A stretch of DNA of 64,000 bases from Cinclus cinclus (GCF_963662255.1 NC_085072.1:1740001-1804000), one strand, 5' to 3'; shown: positions 43,967 through 55,640, counted from the stretch's first letter. Notes: a model not told the origin generated them from the sequence alone. Made by a program: numbers and translations.

Positions 43967-45719
43967 AAAAGCTGTGCAGGGCAATGTTTCAGTTTTGAGC
44001 TATTGCTTTATTCCCATGGCCCTGGCAGCAGGGTGAAGGATGGATGTGATGGCGCCTGATGATGTCATTTCTGTTTTAAAGAGAATTGCTGGGTGTTGGC
44101 AGTGATTTGGGTTTGACAACTTCACTGAACTCTTAGAAGTAAAACAAAAGAAAGGGAAAAAAACTTCCACTGTCTTAAAAAAGCAGAAGCTGGTGAAACA
44201 GAAAATCCTGCATCAATAAATTCTGCAGTAATTACTCCAAAAATATCACAGATTTTCTTTCTTTATAAAAAAGCCAAAATAATTTTAAGAATATAAAAAA
44301 ACAAATAGAGTTTTATGGAAAAGGAGAAGCTCGATTTCTCTCTTCAAAAAACCAATATCTTGTTCTAGGATTGGGAGCAGGAGTGGCTGTGATTGTCCTG
44401 GCAATTCCTGCAAATGGAGCGAGGAAATGCTGCACCACAAATACAGAAACTCACAAATCACTGACATTTCTGAGAATGAACTCCTAAAATACTCAAAATG
44501 CTTTCATCTCCAACAGTATCATTTACTCCAGGGGCGTGCAGCTCTCTCCAGGGTGCAGCCCAGGATTTCCAGGAGGAGTGGGTGGTTTTATTCCCACTTT
44601 GCAGATTGGGAAATGAGGAAAGGAGAATTGAGGTGCTTTTCTCTGAGAGCACTTGGAATTGAGGGCAGATTTTGCAGCTCAGATTTGCCCCCTCCAGCTG
44701 GAACCGTGGTCGCTGTCCAGGGCACGACAGAATTTGGCTTTTCCCTGGAGAACCCGTGCGGCTGCAAATGTGCAGGAGAGGTGTGTCCCTGAAATAATGA
44801 GATTAAACCTCCCGAGGAGTGAATGACAGCAGTGACAGCACGGGGAGAGAGGGTGCAGGTTAGAAATGAGGGTGTCCGTGAGGAAAGGCCTCGGAGCTGT
44901 GTGAGCACCCCCCTCCCATGGCACAGGGAGCTCGGGGAACTTGGAACTGGGGCTGGGTTGTTCACCTGGAGATCCTTTATGGCTTTATTTTACATTTCCA
45001 TGGCACGGAGGAAGGGACCAGGAGCAGTTTCCAGGCTGTGGGCTGGGGCCAGCTGGGCTCTGGATGATGAATACAATGTGCTTGAGCAGAGATCGAGGGC
45101 TGGGCGACGAGAGGAGGAAATTCAAGTGCTGCATGTGTGAGCCCGTGCTGTGGGTGCTCTGTTCCCATTCCCAGGGCTGAGCCTTTTCCCAGCTCTCCTG
45201 CTGGCCACAGTCCCTGCTGAACCCCCCTGTCCCTCCTGGGCTCGTGGTGATGCTGCAGGAGCCCTTCCCTCTGTTTAAAAGAAACAGAAATGTGGCTGGG
45301 AAATAGGAATGCCATGAAACAACCCCCCCTGAGCTATTCCTGGCCTTTCCCTCCCCTCTCCCTGACCACAACATTCGCTGGAGCATCCAATTGATTTTAT
45401 TTTCCTCTCTCTCGGCCATCCTTTGGCTTCCAGTGCCTACTGTTTTTTTTTCTCCTTAGGAAAACCAGGAGGGAAGAATGGGAGGATGAAGGACTGGAGC
45501 CTGGCAGCTCTGTGAGGCTGGCTGTTCTCCTGGGAGGCTGCCCGAGGTGGTCCCCCCATGTTTTAATTACCAGCCACACACGCTCCAGCTGTTTGACAGC
45601 TGTAGCTGAGCTTGTAGGAACAACGGGGGAATGCTTCCTCCCCTCTCCAATTTCCACTCTCCAGCCCTTCCTCACCTCCCTGTGCCCCTGTGCACTGCAC
45701 ACCTGAGCAGGTGTGAGCC
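43967..45719. other. Non-coding sequence, AT-rich at 44090-44520
   Basis: No gene. Bases 44090-44520 are A-rich. Bases 44585-44640 (GCAGATTGGGAAATGAGGAA) faintly resemble the MIR SINE core, not enough to call. The remainder is GC-moderate. Confidence 0.45.
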
Positions 45720-46090
45720 TCCCAAGGAATCAATAGCATGATTTATGCAGAAAAGCCCAGGATCCCCGCAAAACAATCGCGCCAGGAATTTTTCATGAAC
45801 TCGGCTCAAAGCCCTTGCCAACAGGCTAAATTACCCTCTTGTTAAGTGCTGCATTTTGTTCTTCCTCCTTTCTTCTGCTCCGTGTATGCCTTAATATTGA
45901 TAAGTGTTCTTCTGCGTGAGGGAATATTTGCATTTCGTGCTGAACACCGTGCGGGTGAGCACATCAAAGGAGCCTTTTGTTCTCCCCCTCTCACTCATTC
46001 CCCACGATTCAGGATCCCCCTCTTGCTGCGGGTTCTGTGCTGGGCTTCTCAGCCAAACCTATCCCCAGCAGCCCCTGGGCTGTTCCTGAA
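45720..46090. other. Candidate conserved non-coding island, then unique sequence
   Basis: Bases 45725-45960 are repeat-free with TAGCATGATTTATGCAG, AAACAATCGCGCCAGG, TAATATTGATAAGTGTTC and GGAATATTTGCATTTCGTGC. No coding potential. It borders the 28-29-mer array. Confidence 0.35.
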
Positions 46091-46794
46091 CATTCCCAAT
46101 CCTGGAGAGCCTTTCTCTCATTCCCAATCCTGGAGTGCCTTTCTCTCATTCCTGGAGAGCCTTTCTCTCATTCCCAGTGCTAGGAAAGTCTTTCTCTCAT
46201 TCCCAATCCTGGGAGTGCCTTTCTCTCATTCCCAATCCTGGAAAGCCTTTCTCTCATTCCCAATCCTGGGAGTGCCTTTCTCTCATTCCCAATCCTGAGA
46301 GTGCCTTTCTCTCATTCCCAATCCTGGGAGTGCCTTTCTCTCATTCCCAATCCTGGAGAGCCTTTCTCTCATTCCCAGTGCTAGGAAAGTCTTTCTCTCA
46401 TTCCCAATCCTGGAGAGCCTTTCTCTCATTCCCAATCCTGGAGAGCCTTTCTCTCATTCCCAATCCTGGGAGTGCCTTTCTCTCATTCCCAATCCTGGGA
46501 GTGCCTTTCTCTCATTCCCAATCCTGGAGAGCCTTTCTCTCATTCCCAGTGCTAGGAAAGTCTTTCTCTCATTCCCAATCCTGGAGAGCCTTTCTCTCAT
46601 TCCCAGTCCTGGGAAAGCCTTTCTCTCATTCCCAATCCTGGGAGTGCCTTTCTCTCATTCCCAATCCTGGAGAGCCTTTCTCTCATTCCCAGTGCTAGGA
46701 AAGTCTTTCTCTCATTCCCAATCCTGGAGAGCCTTTCTCTCATTCCCAGTCCTGGGAAAGCCTTTCTCTCATTCCCAATCCTGGAGAGCCTTTC
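46091..46794. repeat. 704-bp 28-29-bp minisatellite, about 25 units
   Basis: Core CCTTTCTCTCATTCCCAATC followed by one of four endings: CTGGAGAG, CTGGGAGTG, (AG)TGCTAGGAAAG or (AG)TCCTGGGAAAG. One early unit is truncated (ATTCCTGGAGAG). The order of endings repeats near 46510-46660 and 46665-46780, so multi-unit blocks were duplicated. A plus-strand frame of 187 codons is an artefact. Confidence 0.95.
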
Positions 46795-47122
46795 TGTCCC
46801 TGGGATATCAGAGGGAGATGTTTGCTCTGAGCCTCCCCTTGGTTCCTGCAGCGCTGACTCACCCCGTGGTGAGCCTGCAATCCCTGCTGCAAATGCAATT
46901 AATGACATTAATCATTTCTCCCCTTGCTCCTGGCTGCCTGCAGATCCTGACTCTGTTTCCACGTGCTCAGCCCTTTTCAGCCCCATTCTCTGCTGTTCTC
47001 CCCGGGCTTTTGGTGCCTAATCTCTCTTGCCAGGCTTGATTTCAGGGATGGAAAGGTGCTCACCTGACAGCGGGAGGTGAGTGGGGTGTGTGACAGAGTC
47101 CAGACAATTCCCCACTTCCATG
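46795..47122. other. Unique non-coding sequence
   Basis: Contains GCAATTAATGACATTAATC near 46895. No gene or repeat. Confidence 0.45.
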
Positions 47123-47215
47123 GGATCACAGAAACCCCGAATATCTTGGGGTGGAAGGGCCCCCACAGATTCCCCCAGTTCCAAGCCTTTGGACCTTCCA
47201 GGGGAGATTTCTCTG
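47123..47215 (-). mobile_element. CR1 3'-end fragment, other subfamily
   Basis: GGGATCACAGAAACCCCGAA, TATCTTGGGGTGGAAGGGCC and CAGTTCCAAGCC match the antisense CR1 end of the GAATCCCCAATATTTTGAGT type. Truncated. Confidence 0.6.
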
Positions 47216-47779
47216 CACAGCACTTCCCAAAACCAAACAACCCCAGGCCTGTGAGATTGATTCCCTGCACACCAACACTGCACAACTGGATGTTTTGACT
47301 CCTTGTCTCAATCTCTGCCAGCCACAAACCCTTCCCTGCCCTCCCCTGGCACTTTGAGCCCCAGCTCCACTCCCCGGAGGGAAGGGTGCAGTTCTGGGCT
47401 GTAATTCAGATAATCTGTCCCTAAAAACGCTGCCTATTAAAAAGAATAACACTTTAACTATCTTCTCTGTCAGAAACCAATTGCTACTGCAACATCAAAG
47501 TTCCCCAGCTTAGTTAATGTTTATTTAAATGACCATTTTCTACTGGCAGATAAAAGATTGAAGTGTTTTGTTGCTATTGTTTTTTAAAGCCCTCGAATAT
47601 GAAGGCGCCTGGAGCCAACATTTGATTCTCATTATGTTATGACATTTTTTTCCCCCTACATAATTTGAATAAGACTCTGCTTAACTCAACAGCTGGAGGG
47701 ATATGGCTTTTCCTTCACATTTCAGAAAGAGAAGATAGTTCTTTATAACCGAAAAAAAAAAAAAAAAACAACCAAAAAA
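47216..47779. other. Non-coding sequence with island at 47395-47745
   Basis: The island is AT-rich and repeat-free (GCCTATTAAAAAGAATAAC, TTAGTTAATGTTTATTTAAA, CGAATATGAAGGCGCCTGG, TACATAATTTGAATAAG). It ends in an A17 run at 47752-47768. No gene. Confidence 0.4.
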
Positions 47780-48219
47780 AAAAGCAGTCTGGTGGAGGAA
47801 GCAGAACACTCGTTTTCCCTGAACACCTTCCCGTGGCTCTGGAAAGGATCACCGAGGGTTTTATTTCACACAACCACTCAGACACAGGGAAAAGCACAAT
47901 GGAGATTTCAATGGCCCGAACCCCTCTCCAGAAAGAATGGACCCCTCTGAAGAGGTCATTAGGATTAATTAACATTCCCCTGCCAGCACAGCCTGCTGGG
48001 TTTCTGTTTTGGCTGGGATATTTCAGAGAAGGAAGTGCTGCCCTGGCTCGGTTTAAGGATTTGGAGTAAAACTCTTCCAGAAATGCCTGCTCAGCTCTGC
48101 TCCTTAGCCACGGACCTGGGATGCTGCAAACCACCCAATAAAGCTCCCCCAGCTCCACCAGCAGCACTCTGCACCCCAGGAAAGCCTGGACATGGTTTAG
48201 AGGGAAACACCGTGGTGTG
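47780..48219. other. Unique non-coding sequence
   Basis: Contains TCATTAGGATTAATTAAC near 47958. No gene, repeat or transposon. Confidence 0.5.
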
Positions 48220-48290
48220 CTGGGCTGAGACCGTCCCAGAGGGCTTTTCCAGCCTTAAGGACTCCAGAATTCTGATGGTGGCCGGAGAGC
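48220..48290 (+). mobile_element. CR1 3' tail, short
   Basis: GAGACCGTCCCAGAGGGCTT followed by TTCCAGCCTTAAGGACTCC and AGAATTCTGATGG resembles the sense CR1 ending GGTCTTTTCCAACCTTAATG. Short and degraded. Confidence 0.5.
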
Positions 48291-49360
48291 TCAGCAGCCC
48301 AAACCTCATCCCTCATCCCACGTTTCAAGCGAGCATCAGGTGCTGGCAAAGTCTGGTTCTCAGTGGGAGACAAATGGATTTTATCCTCCCTGAGACAACA
48401 GCTTTTAAACTGGGATTTCTGGGGCACTTTGGGTTTTCTTCCCACCCTCCTCACCCTGAACCACAGAGCGCTGCTGCCTCCCTGATCGTATGCACGTTAA
48501 AATGAAAGTCAGATTTGATTCAAGTTTCCTTAAATCTCACTTCTTACTGCTCCTCTGGGCAGGTTATTGAAACTGCAGAAACTCTTCCTCGTTTAAGGAG
48601 TTAATGAGAGTCATTTGAAACCCTTGGAACACTCTCAGGGCTCACCTGATCTTCACCAATGAATTCCCAAGGTCTCCCAAGCAGCTTTGCTCTGGAGCCG
48701 ATTGCAGCAGAGGATTTTCCATGTGGGTTTGCTGAATGCCTCCATGCCTTGGCATTCCTGCATTTTATTTTGCTCTGTGCAAATTCACAACTCTCAGAGT
48801 TCACCTGGTCCTTGGGAAGGTCACTTCTGCCTTCCTTGAGCCTCATTAACAATTGTTAATTGGATCTGGAATTCTTGAAAAGGAGTCTATAGGCAATGGC
48901 TGAGTTTCACTTCGGTTCTGCTCATGTCCATTCCTGTTTTTCCCTATAAAGGCCAAGTCTGCTCTGTTTTTCTAAAACCCCTGACACCCCCAGCAGCTGC
49001 TGCTCCCAAATTATGCTTTTTTCCATGTTTCAGAACCCTCTCCCAAGATCCAGATGTCGCACCCTGTCCCAAGCTGGGCCAGAGCTGCCAAAGCTGCTCC
49101 CTGGTGTTGTCCAGTTTCTTCCTTTATTGCAACATTATCTCAAAACCGTGTAAACACACCAGGAGAGAAAAAAACAAGCAACAAAACCCAGATGTGAACA
49201 GTGAGAGTTTTCCATTTGCTTTTACACCAAGTACCACTTGAAAAGCTGCAACGTGCTCACAACTATCAGCAAGCAAGGTTAACCTTTGTTTAATTTAATT
49301 ATTAATTAACCCAGCACTATAAAAGTTTGAAGAAAAAGGGAGAAATAGTTCTGAATGACA
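48291..49360. other. Unique non-coding sequence
   Basis: No gene or tandem array. AT-rich spots lie at 48835-48860 (TTAACAATTGTTAATTGG, nearly palindromic) and 49290-49312 (TTTAATTTAATTATTAATTA). Confidence 0.45.
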
Positions 49361-50749
49361 GGATCTGGCAGTTTATGAGTCATGGCACAGAACCAGCAGC
49401 AGCTTTTCCCAGGCTGTGGTTTCCAGGCAGTGCAGGGGAGCAAAGCGAGTGCCCTACAGCCACAAAATCAGGTTCCTCAGGGGCAGGGCCCTGCCTCAGT
49501 GTGCCAGCACCTCACACCTCCCTGGAACACAGGAATCAGGGTCACGGCCACCAAAGCATGGCCTGGAGCTGCCCTGCAGGGCTGGGGGCAGAGGCTGAGC
49601 CGGGGCAGGGGCAGGAGAGCTCTGGCTCTGCACTGGCGCTGCCTTTGCTCCATCGGGGAATCTCCTCCCTCCTCATCGTCACTGAGACTCCCCAGCCAGG
49701 CAGGGGTGAGGAGAAATCAGCATTTTCCATGGCAAGAGCGGGAGAGGCTTTCCAGCTGCGTGCAGAGGGGCTGATCCTGCAGCCTGGGGGTTTGCAGGGT
49801 GGGTGCAGAGCCTGAACCAAACCAAACCCTCGGGGTTTATCAGGGCCTGAGCCCGAGCAGCACAGCAGAAATCTCACCCTCCGTCGGCTTGGGATGAGAT
49901 TTCCAGAGCTTCCTCCTGGGGTCATCCTGACATGTGCAGCAAGAGCCTTTCTCACCACGCTTGGGGTTTCCATTTCCAGCTCGTTCCATGGCCTTGGAAA
50001 GTGTCAGAAGCAGAACCGAGAATGCAAATTATTTTTAGCTGAACTTCTCTGAGCCTCCCAGCCAGGCTGGGTGCAGGGGATGGATGTCCCTCATGTGTTC
50101 ATGGTCTGTCTGAGCCACTGGCTCAGAACAAAGGGGTCAGCACCCATCGTTTCCTTCACCTCTGAATTGCTAAACTCCCCTCACTTCTGACTGTCTCATG
50201 CTGCTTCCAAAAACATAAAAGGTTTCATCCTAAATCCTTAGCAGGGCAAGAAGGAAATCTATCCCCAGGGGAGGAAAGGCAGCAAAGGAGAAAATAAACT
50301 CTCGGATTAAATTCCAAAATTGCTTTATTAACACTTTTTTTTTCTGTTTAAAGCTTAGCTCCCCTGTGAACACACACATCCTAAAACCTTTCTCTTCCTT
50401 AATAGCACTCTCATTTAAAGCCCAATAAAAAGATGTTGAGGGGAGAATGAAAGTGTCTCTAATTTCCCCTTAACCTCTTACAAAATTGCTATGGAAACCA
50501 CAGCTGCCATATTTCAGTGGCCATTCAGCATCCTCATGGCCACACCGTTTTTTTTGCCATTGCAGAAGCTGCATTGCAGGTAGGCTGCTCCCAAAAAAAC
50601 CTCCTTTGGAAGGACTGGAGCTAAGCCCCAGAGGTGGATTCTGGTGTCACCCCCAGGAGCACGGGGACAGCCCCGCAGTGCCCTCAGGGTCACAGCCTGC
50701 AGCTCTCTCTGTGGATCATGTCCTGCCACAGGGGAGAGAGGGACCCCGG
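49361..50749. other. Unique non-coding sequence
   Basis: GC-moderate to about 50170, then AT-rich to 50520. A plus-strand frame of 162 codons (49327-49815) has no domain. No repeat. Confidence 0.45.
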
Positions 50750-50832
50750 GCATGCTGGAAGGTGGGACTGGATGGGTTTTGGGTTTTAGGTCCCTTCCCA
50801 GCCCAAACCATGCCGGAATTCTGGGATTCCCT
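50750..50832 (+). mobile_element. CR1 3' tail fragment
   Basis: GGTGGGACTGGATGGGTTTT, TAGGTCCCTTCCCAGCCCAA and ACCATGCCGGAATTCTGGGA are the sense CR1 3' end. Confidence 0.8.
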
Positions 50833-51406
50833 GGCAGGTTCCCAAACACAACCACCTGCCCCAGCCATGTCCCACAGCGTGTGTTTACCCAGCCTTTATT
50901 TCCAGGGGCTCTGTGTACCCTACACACATCATTGACAGTGATTAATGCCTTTCACAGTTTGATTCCATAGAAATTGCCTACGCCAAAAGCTCGGTGTATT
51001 TCCTTAAACAAATCAAGCTCAATAAATATTAATGCACTGTGTCCCCGCCGTACGGCACGGCTGGATCTTGTAGCTGCTGATTTGAATGGCTGATAAAATT
51101 GTATTTCAATATTTTATGCAGGAAGGGACCTGTAACTAAGCACAGGCACCAGGGGCAGGTCTGCTCCAGGCACTCCCAGAGTCCCCTCCCACGGTCCCCA
51201 GCTCCTCCAGGGCTCTCTCCATCCATCCCTCCCCTGCTCCTGATGCTTCTCGGTGCCTTCAAAGAGCCCAGCTCCTGTGCTCTGGGAAGGAAACGTGGGC
51301 TGGATCCAGAGCCAGGACACTTTTCCCAGTTCTGCCAGTCCCCGTTCCCAGCTCGCTCGGGGGCTGGAGCTGGGCACTGTGGGCAGCAGGCTCCTGGTGT
51401 GGGCAG
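50833..51406. other. Non-coding sequence with island at 50930-51130
   Basis: The island includes GATTCCATAGAAATTGCC, TCAATAAATATTAATGCACT, CGCCGTACGGCACGGC and GGCTGATAAAATTGTATTTC. Repeat-free with a few CpGs. The rest is GC-moderate. No gene. Confidence 0.4.
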
Positions 51407-51541
51407 CCATGGTTTTCCTTCCATGGTTTTCCTTCCAGGGTTTTCCTTCCATGGTTTTCCTTCCATGGTTTTCCTTCCAGGGTTTTCCTTACAGGGTTTT
51501 CCTTACAGGGTTTTCCTTCCAGGGTTTTCCTTCCCGGGTTT
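51407..51541. repeat. 14-bp minisatellite, 9 copies plus partial
   Basis: Units CCATGGTTTTCCTT, CCAGGGTTTTCCTT and ACAGGGTTTTCCTT in exact 14-bp register; the first four variants are CATGG, CATGG, CAGGG, CATGG. Pyrimidine-rich plus strand. It ends with CCCGGGTTT. Confidence 0.95.
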
Positions 51542-52404
51542 GGTGTCACCATGGCTGAGCTCTCCAGGACTTTGCCCTTTTCCCTTCTCTCCTGGAGGGC
51601 CTGGGAAGCAGCACTGGACAGGGCTGGGGAAGCAAGGGAATGTTTCCTGGGAAATATCACCTGGCAAGGGATTTCAAAGGCTTAAACCCACTAGATACCC
51701 CTGGCTCTGACCTCCAGGTTTGGCTGCAGCTTTCTGACCAGTCCTTGGTATCCTAAAAACACACCATGAGGATTTTAGGTGAGTCCCTCAGGGTGTGGGA
51801 ACAGGACATGTGCAGCTCTGCTCCTGTGTTGTCCCAAAATGTTCTCCCCTGTGCTCTGCACTCCCTCCCTCCTCCTTTAATTTCAGCTGCTTGTCGAGGA
51901 TTTTCCCCTCTGTGATATATTAATTTCAAATATTGACTCACCAGATTCTGTGATTGATAGAACTCAAACATATTAGTCTTATTACATCCTATATACTTTA
52001 ATTAACTTCAGCAGGTGATGTTAATCAACTTGAAGGCTGAAATATGGAGCAGCTAAATAAATGAAAGAGAGATGGAAAAATATCTTCTGCATTATCTGCC
52101 AGTGTGGATGGCTCCTGCTCCCAAGCCAGGCACATTTAGAAGATTTTTTTTAACTCAAACCGGTATGGGGACATTTGATAGCAGTTCTTTCATTTAAGTT
52201 AAAAGTGATGTTCATACTCTACAGTATTTTAATCAGGGTAAGAAAAACATTGGAAGGAAATATTATTTAAAATAGAGATGTTCCAAAGAAATATCCGAGC
52301 TGCAGGAATTCAGCGCAGGCTTGCGTGGAGACCTTTCTGGAAGCCTCATGTACCAAAATTTAGTATTTCATGTGAAAAGCAGACTCATGGAGCCGCAGTG
52401 TGCT
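51542..52404. other. Non-coding sequence with island at 51880-52400
   Basis: AT-rich repeat-free island: GATATATTAATTTCAAATA, ATATACTTTAATTAACTTC and AAATAAATGAAAGAGAGATG. No coding potential. The first 330 bp are GC-moderate. Confidence 0.4.
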
Positions 52405-52556
52405 TTGGATTGGGAGGGAGCTTAAAACTCACCCAGTGCCACCCCTGCCATGGCAGGAATCCCGTCCCCTGTCCCAGTTTGCTCCAAGCCCCAATATCCA
52501 ACCTGGCCTTGGGCACTGCCAGGGATCCAGGGCAGCCCCAGCATCCCTGGGATGGG
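52405..52556 (-). mobile_element. CR1 3'-end fragment
   Basis: GGGAGGGAGCTTAAAACTCA, CCACCCCTGCCATGGCAGG, TGCTCCAAGCCCCAATATCC, AACCTGGCCTTGGGCACTGC and CAGGGATCCAGGGCAGCCCC in the antisense CR1 order. Confidence 0.85.
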
Positions 52557-53326
52557 GCTGATCTCCTGAGGAGCCAGTGGTTTAACTTCCTAATGCCATT
52601 CCCAGGGGTTTGTAAGGAAAAGGGAGGTCACCCCACAGCCTTGGAATCCACACATGGAAAATCTGTTGGAATATCTCGAGGTTTCCTTAGGACCTTGCCG
52701 TGTTCCTGAATTCCACCAGGGTGCATTTCAAACTTGCCGAACTTCCAGTTCTGATGTGGAGGGGGTTGAAATTCCTGAGCCGAAGAGCTGAAGACGCTGG
52801 GCCAGGACAGAAGCACTTCCAGCAGGGGAATGCTTCCTCTCCTTGGGGCATCCTTGGGTCCCTTGGGTGATGAACCTGCCTCGGGAGACGCCCATTCGAT
52901 TCACAAAGTTGTCATTGTTATTATTATTGTTACTATAATTATCATTTCGGTTCTGGATGATTCATTTTCCACCGCATCATTTCCCCACTGCTGGGATCTC
53001 AGTCCCAGGCACCGAGTGTTTCTCACCCAGCTCTGTGGCAGGACCAGCACTGACTCTGCCTCCTCACAGGGCTGCTGTGGCCACCAGAGCATCAAACCCT
53101 GCTCCAAGAAACTCCAGATGCAAAGATGTAACATGACAAATGTGCAATTTGTTGTGCAAATAGAATCGGCTGCTCCCGAGCCTTGGAAAGGTGGAAATCC
53201 CCTCGGCAATGGATTTCCATTTCCATTTCCCCAGGGCTGGCACCTGAGCGATATTGAGCAGTTTCTGTGAGATCCCCTGGCAGGAGGCACTGCAGGGAGC
53301 TGCTGCTCCTGCCCTCGGCTTGTCCT
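52557..53326. other. Unique non-coding sequence
   Basis: Contains a short ATT/GTT-rich stretch at 52910-52950 (TTATTATTATTGTTACTA). No gene. A frame of 146 codons exists on both strands and is treated as chance. Confidence 0.45.
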
Positions 53327-53669
53327 GGGCAGGGACATCACCCAGGTGATCGGGATAGTGACATCACCAGTGACGTCACCCAGGTGATATGGATAGTGAC
53401 ATCACCAGTGACATCATCCAGGTGATCTGGATAGTGACATCACCAGTGACATCACACAGGTGATTGGATAATGACATCACCAGTGGCATCACCCAGGTGG
53501 GTGGGCAGTGACATCACTCAGGTGGATCACAATAAATTCTATCACTGGAGAGGAAAAGAGATTCTCCTCTGTGCCAGCGTTGCCTCCTCCTCTCCTCGTG
53601 TGGGAATAATTGATCCCAGCTCTGCAGAGGTGGGCACAGCCCAGAATTCCTGCCTGGGTTTGTTCCCTG
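53327..53669 (+). repeat. Left arm of a large inverted repeat with CRE-like minisatellite
   Basis: 343 bp, reverse-complementary to 54330-54710. The outer part is about 4.5 copies of a 38-bp unit (unit starts at 53353, 53391, 53429, 53466) holding two octamers of the TGACGTCA family separated by CCAG. The inner about 150 bp are unique (ATTCTATCACTGGAGAGG to GTTTGTTCCCTG). I count two mismatches in about 175 bp of the inner arm. Confidence 0.95.
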
Positions 53670-54329
53670 CAGAACCCCAGGCCAGGCAGGCAGGACTTGG
53701 GGAAAAGGGGCAGGGACTGCAGGGCTGCAGCCTTTGCAGTGAAAACAAGAAATGAAACCGTGCCACCATGATGTGAGTGTGGGGGATATGCCTTTGTGTC
53801 TTTGCAAGGGAAGGAATAATGGTTTATAAAAATAAATCTCTCTTCAAAGTGAAGTGAGTCATTCACGGCAGCCTCTTGAACATGACAAACAGCTCGTGGA
53901 GCAAAACAAAGAGGAGATCTTTCAGTCTCATTACCAAGACTGAATGTACTCCTCCAGCTCTGAGAGCCACTCATGATTTATGCTGGTAAAAATCAATTGT
54001 ATTTCATTGATTTTCAAGATTAAGAAACAACAAAAAAAGTTTGGCCAAACCTGGGGAATGGTTTTATCTTCAGGTAAAAGCTGAAGCTAAAGCTGACTGG
54101 AATCCTAGCAGCTTCCAATGCTGCCAGGCAAACTGACCAGGAGAAGAATGGGAATGGGTTTTACATACAGAGCTGAATATTTCATATGGACCTGCCAGAG
54201 GATATCAAACTTTGGGTTTACACCTCGAAATTCCTGTCAGATAAATCCCAAAGTCAAACCAAGGTCATTTCTGATAACGAGACAGGAGGAGCAGCATCCC
54301 CCAGGCTGGGCAGGAGCAGCTGCAGCTCC
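53670..54329. other. Spacer between the inverted arms
   Basis: 660 bp of unique sequence, AT-rich at 53800-54060 (AATCAATTGTATTTCATTG, a run of seven A). No gene. The AT-rich part has the look of a conserved island. Confidence 0.5.
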
Positions 54330-54710
54330 CAGGGAACAAACCCAGGCAGGAATTCTGGGCTGTGCCCACCTCTGCAGAGCTGGGATCAATTATTCCCACA
54401 CGAGGAGAGGAGGAGGCAACGCTGGCACAGAGGAGAATCTCTTTTCCTCTCCAGTGATAGAGTTTATTGTGTTCCACCTGAGTGATGTCACTGCCCACCC
54501 ACCTGGGTGACGTCACTGGTGATGTCACTTTCCAAATCACCTGGGTGACGTCACCGGTGATGTCATTATCCAAATTACCAGGGTGACATCACTGGTGATG
54601 TCATTTTCCAAATCACCTGGGTGATGCCACTGGTGATGTCATTATCCCGATCACCTGGGTGATGTCACTGGTGATGTCACTGCCCACCCACCTGGGTGAT
54701 GTCCCTGCCC
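54330..54710 (-). repeat. Right arm of the large inverted repeat
   Basis: 381 bp, reverse complement of 53327-53669 and longer by 38 bp, that is one minisatellite unit. Perfect TGACGTCA octamers lie at 54508 and 54546 (left arm: 53371). Most others are TGATGTCA or TGACATCA, the products expected from CpG deamination. Confidence 0.95.
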
Positions 54711-55640
54711 TTTTCCCCTGGCAGTTCTGTCCGTGGCAGGACTTTTGTCACAGTGAGAGCTGCAGGCTCTTCTTTTGAAATCCACTGATACAAGAGGTAA
54801 ATTCCACCTTGTCTGGGCTCTTCTTCTTGACAGTGACTTATAACTGATGTTTCAAAAAATATGCAAAAATTCCTGCAATGTCTCCAGCCTGTCAGCAATA
54901 TATGCAAGGAAATTGCTTCCTGACCTCCATCATTTCATAACCTGAAGCACGAGGGCTCCTAATCTCAGTAACTCTGTGTGCTCCAGCTCCTGGAGCTGCA
55001 GATGCTCATCTTATTATTATGGACAGAATGGATGCCAAATAGTTATAGCTTAATTTAAATGTCCATTCTAATCTTTACTTTTTATTTCCTCCCTAGTTCT
55101 TATTGAAGTAAACAATCTATTTGCAAAATGAAATGCTTAAACTAGGAGGGTGGTGTTTTTTTGTTTTTTTTTCTTCTGTGGGGAAATTCAGGCCTGGAAT
55201 TATTTACATTAGCTGGTCAGAAATTTGTGGCTGTTTTACTGGAGAAGTTAAAAGCTTTTGAGACAGCTTTCTGCTCCTGCAGAACGTAAATGTAAGAACA
55301 GAGAGTTTGTTTTAATGCTCTGTTGACACAAATTGATGTTTTTATGGCTCTGTGCTAATGGGGAGTTTGTTAGAGGTGTACATTTCACTTAACTCCTGTT
55401 TGCTTGGGGCTCTGTGTTTGTCTCCACTCCACACATCACTCACGGCACCATCCCAGCTCTGCATTCCAGCTTTGGGCAATTTCTGCTGCATTTCTGCATC
55501 TTCCTGCCTGCTCCACACCTTCTTGGGGACCACATCCCCCCTTCCCCTCCTGCTGCCTGCTCAGGTGCTCCCTGCTCGGGATCCAGCTCCTGCTCCAGTT
55601 AAGGAGGAACCTCCAGACTGATTCCTGTGCTGCTCTGATC
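54711..55640. other. AT-rich non-coding sequence
   Basis: Bases 54760-55340 are AT-rich and repeat-poor (TTATAACTGATGTTTC, AAATAGTTATAGCTTAATTT, AAATGAAATGCTTAAAC). No gene; bases 55340-55640 are GC-moderate. Confidence 0.45.

Noticed and set aside
43418..44059. 213-codon plus-strand frame
   Set aside because: Runs through a sense CR1 3' tail, which is non-coding in the element.
44585..44640. Possible MIR SINE core
   Set aside because: Only a short match to the GATGAGGAAACTGAGG-like core and no flanking tRNA-derived part.
45846..46698. Ser/Phe-rich repetitive frames of 150-187 codons
   Set aside because: Period follows the 28-29-bp minisatellite; no start context or domain.
53489..54510. 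The same predicted peptide on minus (53489-53974) and plus (54118-54510), suggesting a duplicated gene
   Set aside because: It is the inner part of the inverted repeat. The shared peptide follows from near-identical DNA and has no recognisable domain.
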